NCBI RefSeq assembly: GCF_921293095.1
Contig: NC_060246.1
Span: 87,913,030-87,977,029, forward strand
Reading direction: 5' to 3'
DNA length: 64,000 nucleotides
DNA from: Ischnura elegans
Lineage: Eukaryota > Arthropoda > Insecta > Odonata > Coenagrionidae
Made by a program: the position numbers and the translations under genes. Shown in pieces: positions 1 to 10,482 of this stretch (position 1 is its first letter; each line of letters starts with the position of its first letter). The notes beneath the pieces are model-generated. The model saw nothing but the letters and a program-made list of their open reading frames with translations. It was not told where the DNA came from and did not search any database.

Positions 1-889
1 AAAATTGTTTATCATCGCTATAGGAAAGATTTTTATGTTAAATGAAGCAAGATTGAGAAAGATAGTTGACTTGCGTAGTAAAGCACTTGGAAAACTTGGA
101 TTCCCTTGAATAGAGGCAACGTGTGTAACTTCTGCATATTTTGTGCGCAACTGCTGCATATTTTGTGCCCCTTCCACTTTCTTTCCCATACATATATGCA
201 TGTGCTGATTGATACATCTTTTGGAGGGATATATTATCTTTTAGTTGATCAATCAGTTTTGCTCTTCAAATCACATTAATCAACTACATAAATAAATGTG
301 ATGTATGTATAATTGAATAATGTGGAAAAATTAAATATTCAAAGACTGCAAGCATACTTCTTTTTGGTGAAATTTAATGACAAACCATTTCTATTTTGGC
401 AATTCTGCATATGTACTTGTTACTCAGCACTTTTCATAGTAATTTCTGCATTTTATTGCTTCATAGGTTCTTTTCAATAATGATAGGATGAGTTTCACTC
501 CAACACAGATTGCTAAGCACCTCTATTTGTATGCTACCACTCCATTTTTTCCTCAAATAGCATAGGTTATTTGGTGGTGCTCATGAAATTGTCCACCGCC
601 TGGCTGCGGTTATTTCCAGTGAGAGAGAGAGGTAGAGAAAGAGACCATGCGGGATCTCAGTTCATTGAGCTTACCCTAGTCCAAACGTTTCAGACAGAGA
701 AAATGACCTGTTGGATTAGTTGGTGATTGCGGGAAAATTCTGAATGTTTGCTTTTGGCAAGTGGTGATCTTGCATGCCTGTCAAGTTGGGTAAGTGCTGG
801 GGAAGTGCAGCTTGCCTGGCTGACCCATATGCACGTCATTGTTACATGTATATATTAATGAGGAGCATCCTAGAATAGAATGAAAAGCA
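1..889. other. Non-coding, nothing recognised
   Basis: AT-rich sequence without a convincing ORF, splice-bounded exon, tRNA-like box or terminal inverted repeat. A short GA run lies near 620-650. Confidence 0.6.
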
Positions 890-924
890 GAAGAGTTTGT
901 TGATGAAAATCAATGCTGGATCAG

Positions 925-1040
925 GGAAAGCAAGGGGACAATGTAGGTTGCTCATAGAGAACGAAAGGGAGAAGAACAAACTGACATTTACAGTGTTTGT
1001 AGACTTAAAGAAGACAATTGATGGCATGTATAGGAACACA
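925..1040 (+). pseudogene. Possible non-LTR reverse transcriptase scrap
   Basis: A short open stretch reads ENEREKNKLTFTVFVDLKK. This resembles the palm-domain core of LINE reverse transcriptases, where a run of charged residues precedes a CFVDxxKAFD-type motif containing the first catalytic Asp. Here the expected Ala-Phe-Asp is replaced by Thr-Ile-Asp, and no flanking fingers or palm sequence is readable. Four other non-LTR fragments in this window make the assignment plausible. The match is short and made from memory, so it could be chance. Confidence 0.25.
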
Positions 1041-1400
1041 AATGCTTGTACTGCTGAAATAAATTGGAGGGTTCTGAATGACTGATCAATTATCCACAGT
1101 CAGCATAATAATTGACTAGCTGTGGTTAAATCTGCACCCTACACTGAAGAAGCTAGGATATGGGAAGAAGTAGGAAAGGTTGTCCTTTCCCCGTCATAAT
1201 TTACAGTACCTACTTTCATAAAAATAACTATCACTGAAATCAAAAAGGAATGACTAGGAGAGAATATCTACAGGGAAAAGATGTGACTTGCTGACTCTGC
1301 TGACACATCAGAGAGACTGAGAAGAATCTGGCTGTGCAATATCTATGTTCATTGGACGACTTATTTGATGGTTGATAATAATGTTGTAAAATTGACAATA

Positions 1401-1900
1401 GGGTAGTTTCCTTCATCAAATAAAACAAAAGGCATTGGTTGCGATTCGTTACCCACCATTAGTGTATTCATAATATACAAATTATTTGGTTTTAGAACTC
1501 CCAGTTTAGACGAATGACAATGGTCAATTTTAACTGCATTTGAAAAAGGCCAGATTGGCGCCCATGCGATGCCACTCTACGTGACGTCATAGGGACCTAG
1601 ATGCTAAACGAGTTCATAGGAGTTTTACATCGTCTGAGATTACCAATGCATGCATGAGGCACAGAGCTCAGGGAAACATGTCTTAATAATCACCCATTAA
1701 AATTACCCAAGTTTGGAAAGTTTCCTTCGTTTGATAAGGTATTAATAATCCTTATTTAAGCCAAGTGCTACCTGCTAGCAGGGTACTCTGCTACCTGCTA
1801 GGAGCCTGCATCGTATCAGCACTCAAAGCCTCACCCCAAGGTCACCTCACACGCCGACAGCGGTAACCATAATGATGTCACACGGCATTTTACCGGCATT
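1401..1900 (+). mobile_element. TIR element, truncated copy 1
   Basis: This copy shares about 500 bp of obvious but diverged similarity with 2734-3391, starting at the same terminal motif GGGTAGTTTCCTTCATCAAA and preceded by TA. Similarity stops at about 1900, so the right part and right terminal repeat are missing. No transposase is encoded. It is a non-autonomous relic of the family whose better copy lies about 830 bp downstream in the same orientation. Confidence 0.8.
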
Positions 1901-2731
1901 GATTGTCTTTGATTGTACTGCATGTTTTCAGGGGAGAGATAGAATACAGAGTACCCAACTTCAATTCCAAGAGTAGTTTTTACATGACACCATCACTTGG
2001 AGTTTACTTAGTTTGGCTCTTACCCTTCAACCTATGGGTGGCCCTACCAGGAGTGATTTAGAATTAATCGTACTAATGCAGCTCTGAGTTCATGAGAACT
2101 CTCAAGCTTTTCCTTTGAGGCAAGGTTGTGGCCCTAGGGAAAGGATGCCACCTGATATAATGCCTTCATTATAATGCACGATAGAGACCCCCTTAAGAGG
2201 TGTATTATTATAATAAATATTTCATAAGGGGTTAACTGGCTGATGAAATCTTGTTGTACATCTGACAATGTTGCATGCTTGTGCATTTGAGCTTGTCAAA
2301 ATGTATAGCACTTTCTTCAGGCAGGTGCTACCTTGCCCATGGCCAGAAGAAAATGGAGGAGTTTACTTGGATAGGGGATAAGTTTTGGGTCCGACCAATT
2401 TGGAGGGGCTACACCTCAGACTGCACCCTCAAAACAATTTGGGGGTTTTTGGAGGCTTGGACCCCATGACCACTCCCCTAACTACTACGGCGTTGAGTCC
2501 AAACAATGTAAGACCATAAAAAGTACTTGGAACTAGGCAGAGATTTGCTGCTGAGGTGAGCTTTGGTGGTATGTATTTGGGTTGTCTTTACTGATGCACT
2601 GTTGCGAATTGGGATGCATTGGGAAAGCTTACATTAAAGGGCGGATCCAGGATTTTATTTTTATGGGGGGAACAAGAGTCTGACAGGCAAATGGTCTTCT
2701 CATATTTGAGATTAAAAATAGCATACCACAA
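1901..2731. other. Spacer between two TIR-element copies
   Basis: No gene or repeat was recognised. The short ORF at 2275-2469 has no recognisable motif and no exon boundary support. Confidence 0.5.
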
Positions 2732-2733
2732 TA

Positions 2734-3391
2734 GGGTAGTTTCCTTCATCAAAGAAAATGAAAGGTATTGATTGTGATTCGTTATCCACCTTTAGTGTAT
2801 TCATAATACATATACAAATTATTTGGTTTAAGAAATACCAGTTTGGATGAATGGCAAGGGTCAATTTTATCCTCATTTGAAAAAGGCCAGATTGGTGCCC
2901 ATGCGATGCCACTCCACGTGACGTCACAGGGACCTAGTTTCTATACGAGTAGATAGAAGTTTTACACAGTCTGAGGTTACCAATGCATGCATGAGGCACA
3001 GAGCTCAGGGAAAAATGTCTTAATAATCACCTATTAAAACTGCCAAAGTTCGGAAAGTTTTCTTCGTTTGATAAGGTATTAATAATCCTTGTTTAAGCCA
3101 AGCGCTACCAGCTAGCATGGTACTCTGCTACCTGCTAGCATCCTGCGTTGTATCAGGGCTCAGAGCCTCGCCCCAAGGTCACCTCACTTGCGGCAGCGGG
3201 AACCAGAACGACATCACACGGAGATTTCCCGGCATTCATACGCACCCGTTTTTGCGCACTTGAAAATTTTCACTTTTCGTTTAATCACGAAAAATAGATA
3301 TCGTCATTTAAAAATCTAAAAGCGTGAATTATGTACTCCAGGAGTAATAATCTTTCGATTTAGGCAATAAAAAAATAAGAGGAAACCACCC
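2734..3391 (+). mobile_element. Non-autonomous TIR transposon, copy 2
   Basis: A 658-bp element bounded by inverted termini: left GGGTAGTTTCCTTC, right (reverse complement) GGGTGGTTTCCTCTTA. It is flanked on both sides by TA, which can be read as a TA target duplication typical of the Tc1/mariner and related superfamilies. There is no coding capacity. The internal sequence, including a CACGTGACGTCACAGG segment, is shared with copy 1 at 1401-1900. Superfamily assignment beyond a TA-inserting DNA transposon is inference. Confidence 0.75.
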
Positions 3392-3399
3392 TATTACTG

Positions 3400-4027
3400 T
3401 ATGAAACTTTCTCTTTATTTTAATATCAAATTAAATTATTAGCATGAAATTAAATGAATGAGGCTGCAGATAGCACAAAACCAAAGGAACGTAATGATGA
3501 CTATATTGAAAATCTTGTATAGTTTTTAAGCATCTGGGGGGCACGAGCCTCCTTGCCCCCTCCCCCCTAAATCCATCAATGCTTATATACATGTTTTGTG
3601 AAATCATCTGCTTATTTATTTTGAATAATACTTAAGTTTAAATGCATCATTATTATTGGCAGGTATTATGAAATGTAGCTACATTTTTATATATTGAGAA
3701 ATGCAGTATCAGAGGATTGGTGCCCTTGAATTAGTGGTCTCCTAAGCAAATGTATTGTGTGGTTAATTGCCACAAGAGAAAATATTTGAGGAATGAGTTA
3801 AGGTGGGGGGGAGTAAGGGAGGGACTGCCCTGTTGCTGCCTTGACCTCATGTCCGCTTGCTTTGATCCATGCCAGCAGTAGGTGGAAAAAATGGCCCTTT
3901 TGCATGCATGCTCAAGTCTGTTCTGGTGAAAATAGTGTTCACATATTCTCAATTTATGTATCTACCTATCAATTCACTAGCCATTCATTCCATTCTCTTC
4001 CCTACACTCCTTTTTCTGTCCTATTCT
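3400..4027. other. Non-coding spacer
   Basis: No supported gene. It holds a short G-rich run near 3535-3565 and pyrimidine-rich sequence before the hAT MITE. Confidence 0.5.
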
Positions 4028-4035
4028 ACCCTACC

Positions 4036-4310
4036 CAGTGGCATAGCCAGGGGGAGGGTCTGGGGGGTCCGGACCCCCCCAAAATATAAAAACACAATCA
4101 TTTTCCTTCATAAAAGAAAACAAAATATGTATTGAAAAATCCTGAATTAAAAAAATATTTCTTTAACGAATAAAGCTTTTTTTGACTATTAAAAGTTAAA
4201 ATTAGTTAAAAACCCATTACTTAGTACCATGTTTTTCAAAAATTTCCTCCCATGGTTTTGGAACCCCCCCTCCCCCCCCCCCCCGAATGAAATTCCTGGC
4301 TTCGCCACTG
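4036..4310. mobile_element. hAT-type MITE with 8-bp TSD
   Basis: A 275-bp element starting CAGTGGCATAGCCAGG and ending with the inverted counterpart (reverse complement CAGTGGCGAAGCCAGG). Both flanks carry the perfect 8-bp duplication ACCCTACC (4028-4035 and 4311-4318). Eight-bp target duplications and CAG-type termini are diagnostic of the hAT superfamily. The interior is AT-rich, with G and C homopolymer runs just inside the ends, and encodes nothing. It must have been mobilised in trans. Confidence 0.92.
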
Positions 4311-4318
4311 ACCCTACC

Positions 4319-5040
4319 ACTTATAAAAGAAGCAAGCTTTTCATTGAGATGGCTGCAAAAGATAAACAGAAATCATGACACCAAAATCACTGTAGAAACT
4401 GCTAAGAATATAGCCTGCTTGTATCAACTTACCTTACTTGGAGTCATATGCATGTGAGTAAATTTATTTGCAATGAAGTTCACTAACTAAATGAGCAGTA
4501 ACGGTTTGACTGGTAGCACAGCTGACTGGCTATCAGAGATCAGGATTCTCATTCAGGATGAGACAAAGCACATATGTATGTACTACTTATTTCATAGCGA
4601 ATTGAAGCCTTGGTGTAAATACTGAGAAAATAATCATGAATGTGTTATCTATTTGTTTTCTTAGGCTCTCACCTTCATTTTGACATATCATGAACCTCTA
4701 CTTTACATATTTTGACTCTTCTGCTCCATAAATCTTGTATTCATCCTTAAAAGAGATCTGAAACTGTATTCAACTGTGAAACTGCATTCAACAATGTGGG
4801 ACCGTTTCTTCATTCATGTTGTAATCTATGTGATCAATTCTCAGCAGTAGTATTTGCTCCTTAAATTAGATTTATTTTGCTCTCTCTTATAGAACTAGTG
4901 TATATCAATGCTTAAAAATCCATTTACTATGTATCAGGAATAGAGTGCTGTTCCAAATGTCAATGGTATTACACCTTGTAGAATTTACAAACATCTTAGT
5001 ATTCACAAAGTTACAAGAATAGGAATGCACAAGGCATATG
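4319..5040. other. Non-coding, downstream of putative minus-strand gene
   Basis: No supported ORF. A weakly tRNA-like stretch at about 4508-4560 contains an A-box-like TGGTAGCACAGCTGACTGG, but its B box is too degenerate to call. Confidence 0.4.
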
Positions 5041-5049
5041 TAAAACACA

Positions 5050-5055
5050 TTTATT
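5050..5055 (-). terminator. Candidate poly(A) signal
   Basis: AATAAA on the minus strand, about 540 bases downstream of the putative stop codon at 5594-5596 and in an AT-rich 3'-UTR-like region. The hexamer is common in AT-rich DNA, so support is only positional. Confidence 0.25.
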
Positions 5056-5593
5056 CAACTTAACAGTCAATTGTGTAGGAATCTAATGTACAAGATGGAT
5101 TTTGAATACAGAAACACTACAGTATGAGAATAAATTCAACAAATTTCAGCAAAATTAAGAAAATATATTTTGCTGAAAAAGTGTGTTACCTGCTCAAGCA
5201 TGGTTTCATTCAAATCTAACAATTTGCAAGTGCAAACAAGTTATCAATGAAAAATTTTTTGTATTACGTTCCTTGAATAATCTTATCCTGGGATACCATT
5301 TCCAATGAGATTTTTTTCATTGGACGCTATAAATTTGAGAGTGGAGCATTTAAAGAAAGGTTATTCAACAAGAGGAACATTTCGAAATTTGGTCATCATG
5401 ATTTTTAATTCATCAATGCTACTTAAACAACTCAAATACTAAATGCAAGTAGACACTTCTTTCAAAACCAATAATTATGAATGTGCAAACAGCATAAGTT
5501 ATCAGCTGTTCTCCAGAAGTCATGTGTAACCAATAGGGTTTTAAACATCATTGTGCCTCGAGTGTAAGGAAAAAATACAGTGTCCAACAGATG

Positions 5594-5620
5594 CTAATTA
5601 CTTCTCTTGTCCATGCTATC
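5594..5620 (-). CDS. Possible terminal exon of the minus-strand gene
   Basis: A strong minus-strand acceptor (a run of T followed by CAG) precedes an open stretch of eight codons, DSMDKRSN, ending in TAG. Exon 7808-8105 ends on a complete codon, so the reading frame is compatible. That makes this a candidate last coding exon followed by a 3' UTR down to about 5.03 kb. An eight-codon tail can easily occur by chance, and an intervening exon could be missing. The function of the gene is not recognised. Confidence 0.3.
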   Translation of the reverse strand, partial: DSMDKRSN

Positions 5621-5999
5621 CTGAAAAAAATATGAGCAAATATTAGTTTTATTTTTGAAATGTTGACTTAAATAAATATATTTTCAAATGCTATAAAATT
5701 AATAAAATCGATAATGAGAGATTTTTCAACTTTGGGTAATTAAGTTATACCTATCTATAGTCTGGTTAAAACTTTGTGATGTCTGCATGGATGTCAGTTT
5801 TGGGATTACTTGAGTCTGTGTTGAAGGAGTACTGTGACAAGGGGTTTTGGTAAAAATTGCCTGTTTTTCATGGGACTTGACTCAATCCAAAGAACTTCCC
5901 CTCCCCTACCTGGAGTTCTGCAAAATTAGGGGCATGGAAGTTTTAAACAGACTGTTTAACCATTGGCCTCTTGAGTGATAGTTTTATTTCAATAGGGCC

Positions 6000-6507
6000 C
6001 AGGGCCAGTTCTAGGCATTTTTCGAGTGCAAACGAATTACATTCTGACCCCCCCCTCAAAAATAACCTAAGAGGTGGTAGGGATTCTGTCTGGATACATT
6101 TCAAAATATGTATATACAAATACTTGAGGAATAAGTGACGTGACTTAAATATCAGCATGAACTTATAATGTTCTTGCTCTTATTTACTGAATGTGATTTT
6201 TTTAGAGCATAAAAACCAATTATATATAAATATTATGAGTACTCTTACGAATGAGTCAGTAGGTGATGGAACGACAGACAGGATGAGCCCATTTGTGAAT
6301 AACAGTAACACGAGTTGTGGGAGTTTAGCTATCCACTTTATGATATATCCTTACTTCTAAAATAATATTGTGAAGTGAATCAACCCCCAACCTTTACTCT
6401 CATTGATTGATTAGTACCAACTGAATATTGGAATGAGTGTTTAGGTGCCCCCTTTGCTTGGTGCCCAACACGGCCATATACTCTGCTTACCTCTTAAACT
6501 GGCCGTG
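6000..6507. mobile_element. hAT-type MITE, second family
   Basis: A 508-bp element with left end CAGGGCCAGTTCTAG and right end (reverse complement) CACGGCCAGTTTAAGAGG. It is flanked by the perfect 8-bp duplication ATAGGGCC (5992-5999 and 6508-6515). The 8-bp duplication and CAGGGCC-type termini identify the hAT superfamily. No transposase is readable. The termini differ from the element at 4036-4310, so this is a separate family. Confidence 0.9.
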
Positions 6508-6609
6508 ATAGGGCCTCATCATTTTAAAGTTCTACATGTAAGTATTTTCAAATACAAGTACCTATTATCAAATGAAAGCTTGTAACAAATGGAAGAAGTC
6601 AAGGTTAAT

Positions 6610-6815
6610 TCCCATATTGTTGGAAAAATAATAATTATTATTTTTGAATTAATTATGTATGAATTAATAATTACTTTTTCTTTACTACTACTTAATATTT
6701 CACTACTAATTAATTAATACTTCACTATTAATTAATACTTCAGTATAATTAATAATTCATTAATTTCAAGTTTCAGAATATGTAAATATGTAATTATTAA
6801 TTCTGTTTGTATGGC
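6610..6815. repeat. AT-rich minisatellite-like tract
   Basis: Near-tandem repetition of a motif close to TTAATTAATACTTCACTA across about 200 bp of almost pure AT. No coding potential. Confidence 0.6.
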
Positions 6816-7269
6816 ATGTACGTTACCTATACAGCTACGCAAACACCGGAAAATATTATAATTTATTAAATTTGTAATGTATTTCATTTGAAAATTGTTG
6901 TAAGGCAATTTAATTGTTGGCAGACATTATAAAATTAAACTATATGAAAAAGAGGAGTGCCAGAAGGAGATGCCTATTGCTGCATCTCTGCGCTACTTCT
7001 GTGCCCCCATTATAGTGGTCTCCTCTGCAGGTGTATGAGGGCAGTTGCTAAAAGAGAAAAAGAAATTGGGGCGGGAAGGAGGGAACTAAAGGCCCCCCAC
7101 CCACTATGTCCTTACTTTCAGTTAAAATTAAACCATGTACCTATTCTCGTCACTTTGTCTGTTTGAACTCCCGATGATGATTTTTAGAGGCCAAAATTGG
7201 TTCAAATCACATTTATCTTTTATAAGGAATAAGCTGTTTTTTTATTTAGGTATATGGTACATGTATTGT

Positions 7270-7395
7270 GATTGTTTTTAGAGTTAGTGCGACGTTGATT
7301 CATTTTTGGTCCGCCAAAAATGAATCTAAGCGGCATTAACCCGAAAAAACAATTATCAATTTAATCACCACTGTAGCCTCTGTAGCAATATGGTA
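7270..7395 (+). repeat. Penelope-like element terminal fragment
   Basis: Contains CCGCCAAAAATGAATC followed by GCGGCATTAACCCG and an AATTTAAT segment. The same order occurs at the 3' end of the PLE at 19195-19290, and inverted at 17040-17070. Immediately upstream is an inverted copy of the first part, giving a 13-bp-arm palindrome (7297-7309 and 7314-7326, 4-nt spacer). This head-to-head arrangement of terminal repeat pieces is seen in PLE insertions. No coding part is attached. Confidence 0.65.
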
Positions 7396-7807
7396 TATTG
7401 CGTTAAAATCAGTGGTGTGATGGCAAAATTAGGAGTGCGGGAATGCACTTTCCTAAATATTTTTACAAGTGAAATATGTATTACTCTGTGTTTTTTTATT
7501 AGATGTTACGTCTGCATATTTTAAAATGCATATGCCTTTGTTTAATCAATATTAAAATTTTTGTTTTGGTTACAAATATTATATTATAATGTTATATTTG
7601 AAATGTTGAGGCAAAAAAATTCATAAAAGTGTTTTTTGACTATTATGTATTTTCTTAACTGGTGCCGGAACGGCCTTCCTGCGTGTTCTGGCACCATGGC
7701 ACCACTGGTTGAAATTCCACGAAGCTACTTTACTGGACACAGAGTTTGCTGAAGAATCATTGATAAAGTACTTATTCATAGATATAGTGATCATTTAAAA
7801 TTCTTAC

Positions 7808-8105
7808 CCATAAGTTGAGTATTTTTAGTCGCCTGAGTGCCTTCCTGCTCAGTCTTTTTCCATCTTCTTGATCTTCCTTTCCATCCTTCTTTGAAATCTC
7901 TCTCCCTTCGAAGTCATTAGTCTCGTCCTCAGATTCGTCTTCATTTTCCTCAGGATCATCAGTTAGCACCACCAGTCCCTTTCCTAGGTCCCCGTCAACT
8001 GCTGAGGCAAAACCAATGATACCAACCCCACTGCCAAGTTCTGTTTGGGGTGGAACTACTAGTTTCTCCAAATGAACTTTGCTGGTCCTCAAAGCCTTTG
8101 GCAAC
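7808..8105 (-). CDS. Internal exon of an unrecognised minus-strand gene (exon B)
   Basis: A 298-bp exon with a branch-point-like TAACTAAC about 26 nt before acceptor AACAG (8107-8106), and a consensus donor GG|GTAAGAA (7807-7806). The open frame gives 99 codons after one split-codon base. The N-terminal part is mixed (KALRTSKVHLEKLVVPPQTE), a Gly/Ala/Val-rich hydrophobic stretch follows, then a strongly acidic Asp/Glu run (DDPEENEDESEDETND), then a basic Lys/Arg-rich end (RLSRKALRRLKILNLW). Its one-base 5' phase exactly complements the two-base 3' phase of exon A at 10483-10810, so the two splice in frame with an Arg at the junction. No known family is recognised. The acidic/basic segments suggest a disordered region. 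Support comes from splice signals and phase, not homology. Confidence 0.55.
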
Positions 8106-9473
8106 CTGTTGAATTAAGTCAATGGTGTTAGTTACATTTTCTATCTTCATAAAGTAAATTTAAGGCCATTCGATTATAAATTTGAGGACGCAATACTATT
8201 TTGGGGATTGTATAATACATAAGCAATTATGTAAAGGCTCTTAAAGTAATGCCTCTATGTGCCTATGAGCTCAGAAAAATTGTGGAAAACAATCGGAATG
8301 TAGATTTGGATTGGGAGATGAAGGTCAACAAGAATACAAAAGTCGTCATAAAATAGACACAGGCTTCTCACCATGTTATTTTTATTTTTTAGAAATAATT
8401 AATTATTATTTTGAAGTCATTATTCGTGTGAAAGTAGCGCTAGAGTATGCTGATGCAGCTAGAAAAATTTTCATTTAATTTTTGATGATTAGGCATGATA
8501 TTTTAAAAATACGTAAATTGAGTCAAGTATTTTTAGAGTAGAGAACTTATTATTTTAATATCGAATTGATTGTGCACCAATTTAAGAATTCGATGTCCGT
8601 GTCCAGTAGTACCTAATCTTTGCGGTGCGGCATAGGGCGACGCACTGACTTTCACGCCGATGGTCATAGTGCACAAAATGATCTCCGGCGATGGCTTGAT
8701 ATTTCGTTTAAATCTTAATAAAATGAAGAGTGAAGATTTAAGTATGAGTTTGCAACATTAAATAGGAAAATTTGGAAGATTTATGATATATGTACGCGGA
8801 ATTCACGTTGCGATTCGGTTTTCAGTGTCAGCGACTCTGTTTTGAATCTGTTTTTACTGTACTATGCTAGTACTCTTTTCGCGTCATCTAGTAAAACTAC
8901 ACTTGTTCCAATTGAGCAATGTATCCTTTGTTAATCTGTATTGATAAGTCTAGCAATACATTCATACCTCAATTTTAAATATAAACATGACAGGTGTGTT
9001 TATGATTAGAGTGTGAGACTTATTTTACATCATTTTTACTAATCAAACCTAATATCTCATATTTGTTGGAAACAAAACATTTAACATGCAGGTATCATAC
9101 ACTGAGATGAAAAGATTAGAAATTTGAGCAAAATTACCAAAAATATTAATCTGTGTCTTCGCACATCTCGCATTCAAAGCCTAAAAGATTGGTCGAGCTT
9201 CAAAGCAATTTGATGTTGTGATGTTTTGTAGCATTGCTGAGGCAATGGTTCCATCACTTTGATTCACGTAGAAGTTGGGGGTGCAATTAACACGGCGGGC
9301 GACCTACCCCTTGCTAAACCGTAAATAAGTGCATTGTCGCATTTGCACTTTGGCTCTCTGTTTAATTAGTTCCGAAAACTGCCAAAGTTAACATTGAAGT
9401 CAAAGTAAAACGGTTTTACAATAACTATGAACGATTAAAACCAGCAGTCATTTTAAAGCAATATGTCGATACA

Positions 9474-9770
9474 AAGGTGAAGTGGACGGTGAGGAGGAGG
9501 AACGACGAAGTGATGAAGATGATGGGGAAAGAGAGGCAGCTTTTAGATGATACGAGTGTATGGAGTAGACATAGGGTACGGATGAAACGAATACTTAAGC
9601 GAATGGAGCGAACACTAAAGGGGTAGGGATTGTGAAAACAGCATTAGAGGGTAGAATGCTGGGTAAACGAGGGAGACAAAGGGAAAGAATAGGATTTTAA
9701 AACAAAATGAAGTGGAATAGGCCTTATTGTGATTTGGATCGGAAGGGGAGACTGCCAGAATACTTAATAA
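9474..9770 (+). pseudogene. Non-LTR retrotransposon RT C-terminus, upstream part
   Basis: Decayed reading frame beginning KVKWTVRRRNDEVMKMM, corresponding to the region after the EAFEMW-type segment near the end of LINE reverse transcriptases. The nucleotide sequence is clearly related to 48310-48600 (+) and 57900-58150 (-), including the AGAATG-T(A)GG-AAACGAGGGAG block. It is interrupted at about 9770 by the palindromic tRNA-like insertion and resumes at 10187. Only the 3' end is present, as expected for 5'-truncated target-primed insertions. Stops and frameshifts make it a pseudogene. Confidence 0.75.
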
Positions 9771-9777
9771 GTACAAA

Positions 9778-9923
9778 AAATCCACAGAGAAAAAAAATCA
9801 TTCGCCTTGACCGGGATTCGAACCAGGATCCCTCGATTCGTGGCCGAGTACTGCACTCGGCTGAAAATGAAGGGATCCGGGTTCGAATCCCGGTCAAGGC
9901 GAATGATTTTTCCTCTGTGTATT
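9778..9923. repeat. Palindromic tRNA-like (double T-arm) element
   Basis: About 52-bp near-perfect inverted arms (9780-9832 and 9870-9921). Each contains GCCTTGACCGGGATTCGAAC or its complement, a tRNA T-arm with an RNA polymerase III B box, plus flanking CACAGAG and AAATCATT. The spacer carries a second small hairpin GCCGAG/CTCGGC. On either strand one reads a tRNA-like 3' half (T-stem CCGGG/CCCGG and acceptor TCAAGGC), while the opposite arm supplies GCCTTGA as a matching acceptor 5' strand. It is not a functional tRNA because there is no anticodon arm of normal form. Confidence 0.85.
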
Positions 9924-10099
9924 TTTCGCACAATTTGTGCATTGCGGGTGACTCCCGTAAAGTTATTATCATGGCTAGTCATCGCATACTTAAAATTTTT
10001 ATTTTATTCTCTGACCACCGAATACAGCTCATATTGGCCATTTTAAATCGGGCTATTCAACAAGTAAACCTACACGTTAGACCATGCCTTGGACAGGGG

Positions 10100-10182
10100 A
10101 AATCTACCCAGGCGGGACTCGAAGCCGCGACGTCTTGTCTGACAGGCGAGGGTGTTACCCCGCCGCCACCGAGGCCGGCAAA
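10100..10182 (-). repeat. tRNA-derived SINE head
   Basis: On the minus strand, GGCCTCGGTGGCGGCGGGGT resembles a box A region and GGCTTCGAGTCCCGCC a box B. The same head type occurs at 20412-20480 on the plus strand. It lies within the nested insertion that splits the non-LTR element. Confidence 0.65.
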
Positions 10183-10186
10183 GTCT

Positions 10187-10232
10187 TCATAAGTACTCTA
10201 AGAAAACTAACCTTAATCGGTAGAACACTTAA
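10187..10232 (+). pseudogene. Non-LTR retrotransposon 3' terminus, downstream part
   Basis: TAAGTACTCTAAGAAAACTA followed by ACCTTAATCGGTAGAA matches the 3' end of the related copies at 48565-48597 (+) and 57903-57960 (-). It is the continuation of 9474-9770 after the roughly 415-bp nested insertion. Confidence 0.75.
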
Positions 10233-10482
10233 ATAATTATAATGTCGAACTCTGCAACGAGTAAGCCAAAACTGCATCTCTATGTCTGAGAATTAAATGG
10301 AGATTACTTAAGATATTGAGTGTATTTCTTTACTGAGACCACCTCTGACGGCATGAGATCCTCAAATCTGAGTAACTTACGTCCCTACTTCCATGATCCA
10401 TTTTGGGAACACGACAATACTCAGATGAAAGTGTTTGTTTTTTATTATGGCGTAACTTCGTTAATAACCCGACCATATTTAC

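Larger units (their letters stand above)
8106..10482 (-). other. Putative intron filled with retroelements
   Basis: A 2377-bp interval between the two phase-compatible exons. The first 1.3 kb (8106-9470) is AT-rich without recognised features. The rest holds a non-LTR retrotransposon tail, a palindromic tRNA-like insertion and a SINE. Confidence 0.5.

Noticed and set aside
4508..4560. SINE head
   Set aside because: A-box-like match only; no acceptable B box or body.
9816..9900. Functional tRNA gene
   Set aside because: T-arm and acceptor look right, but there is no normal D-arm or anticodon arm; the symmetry shows an inverted repeat.
9707..10192. 161-codon plus-strand ORF
   Set aside because: Runs through the palindromic tRNA-like element and a SINE, both non-coding.
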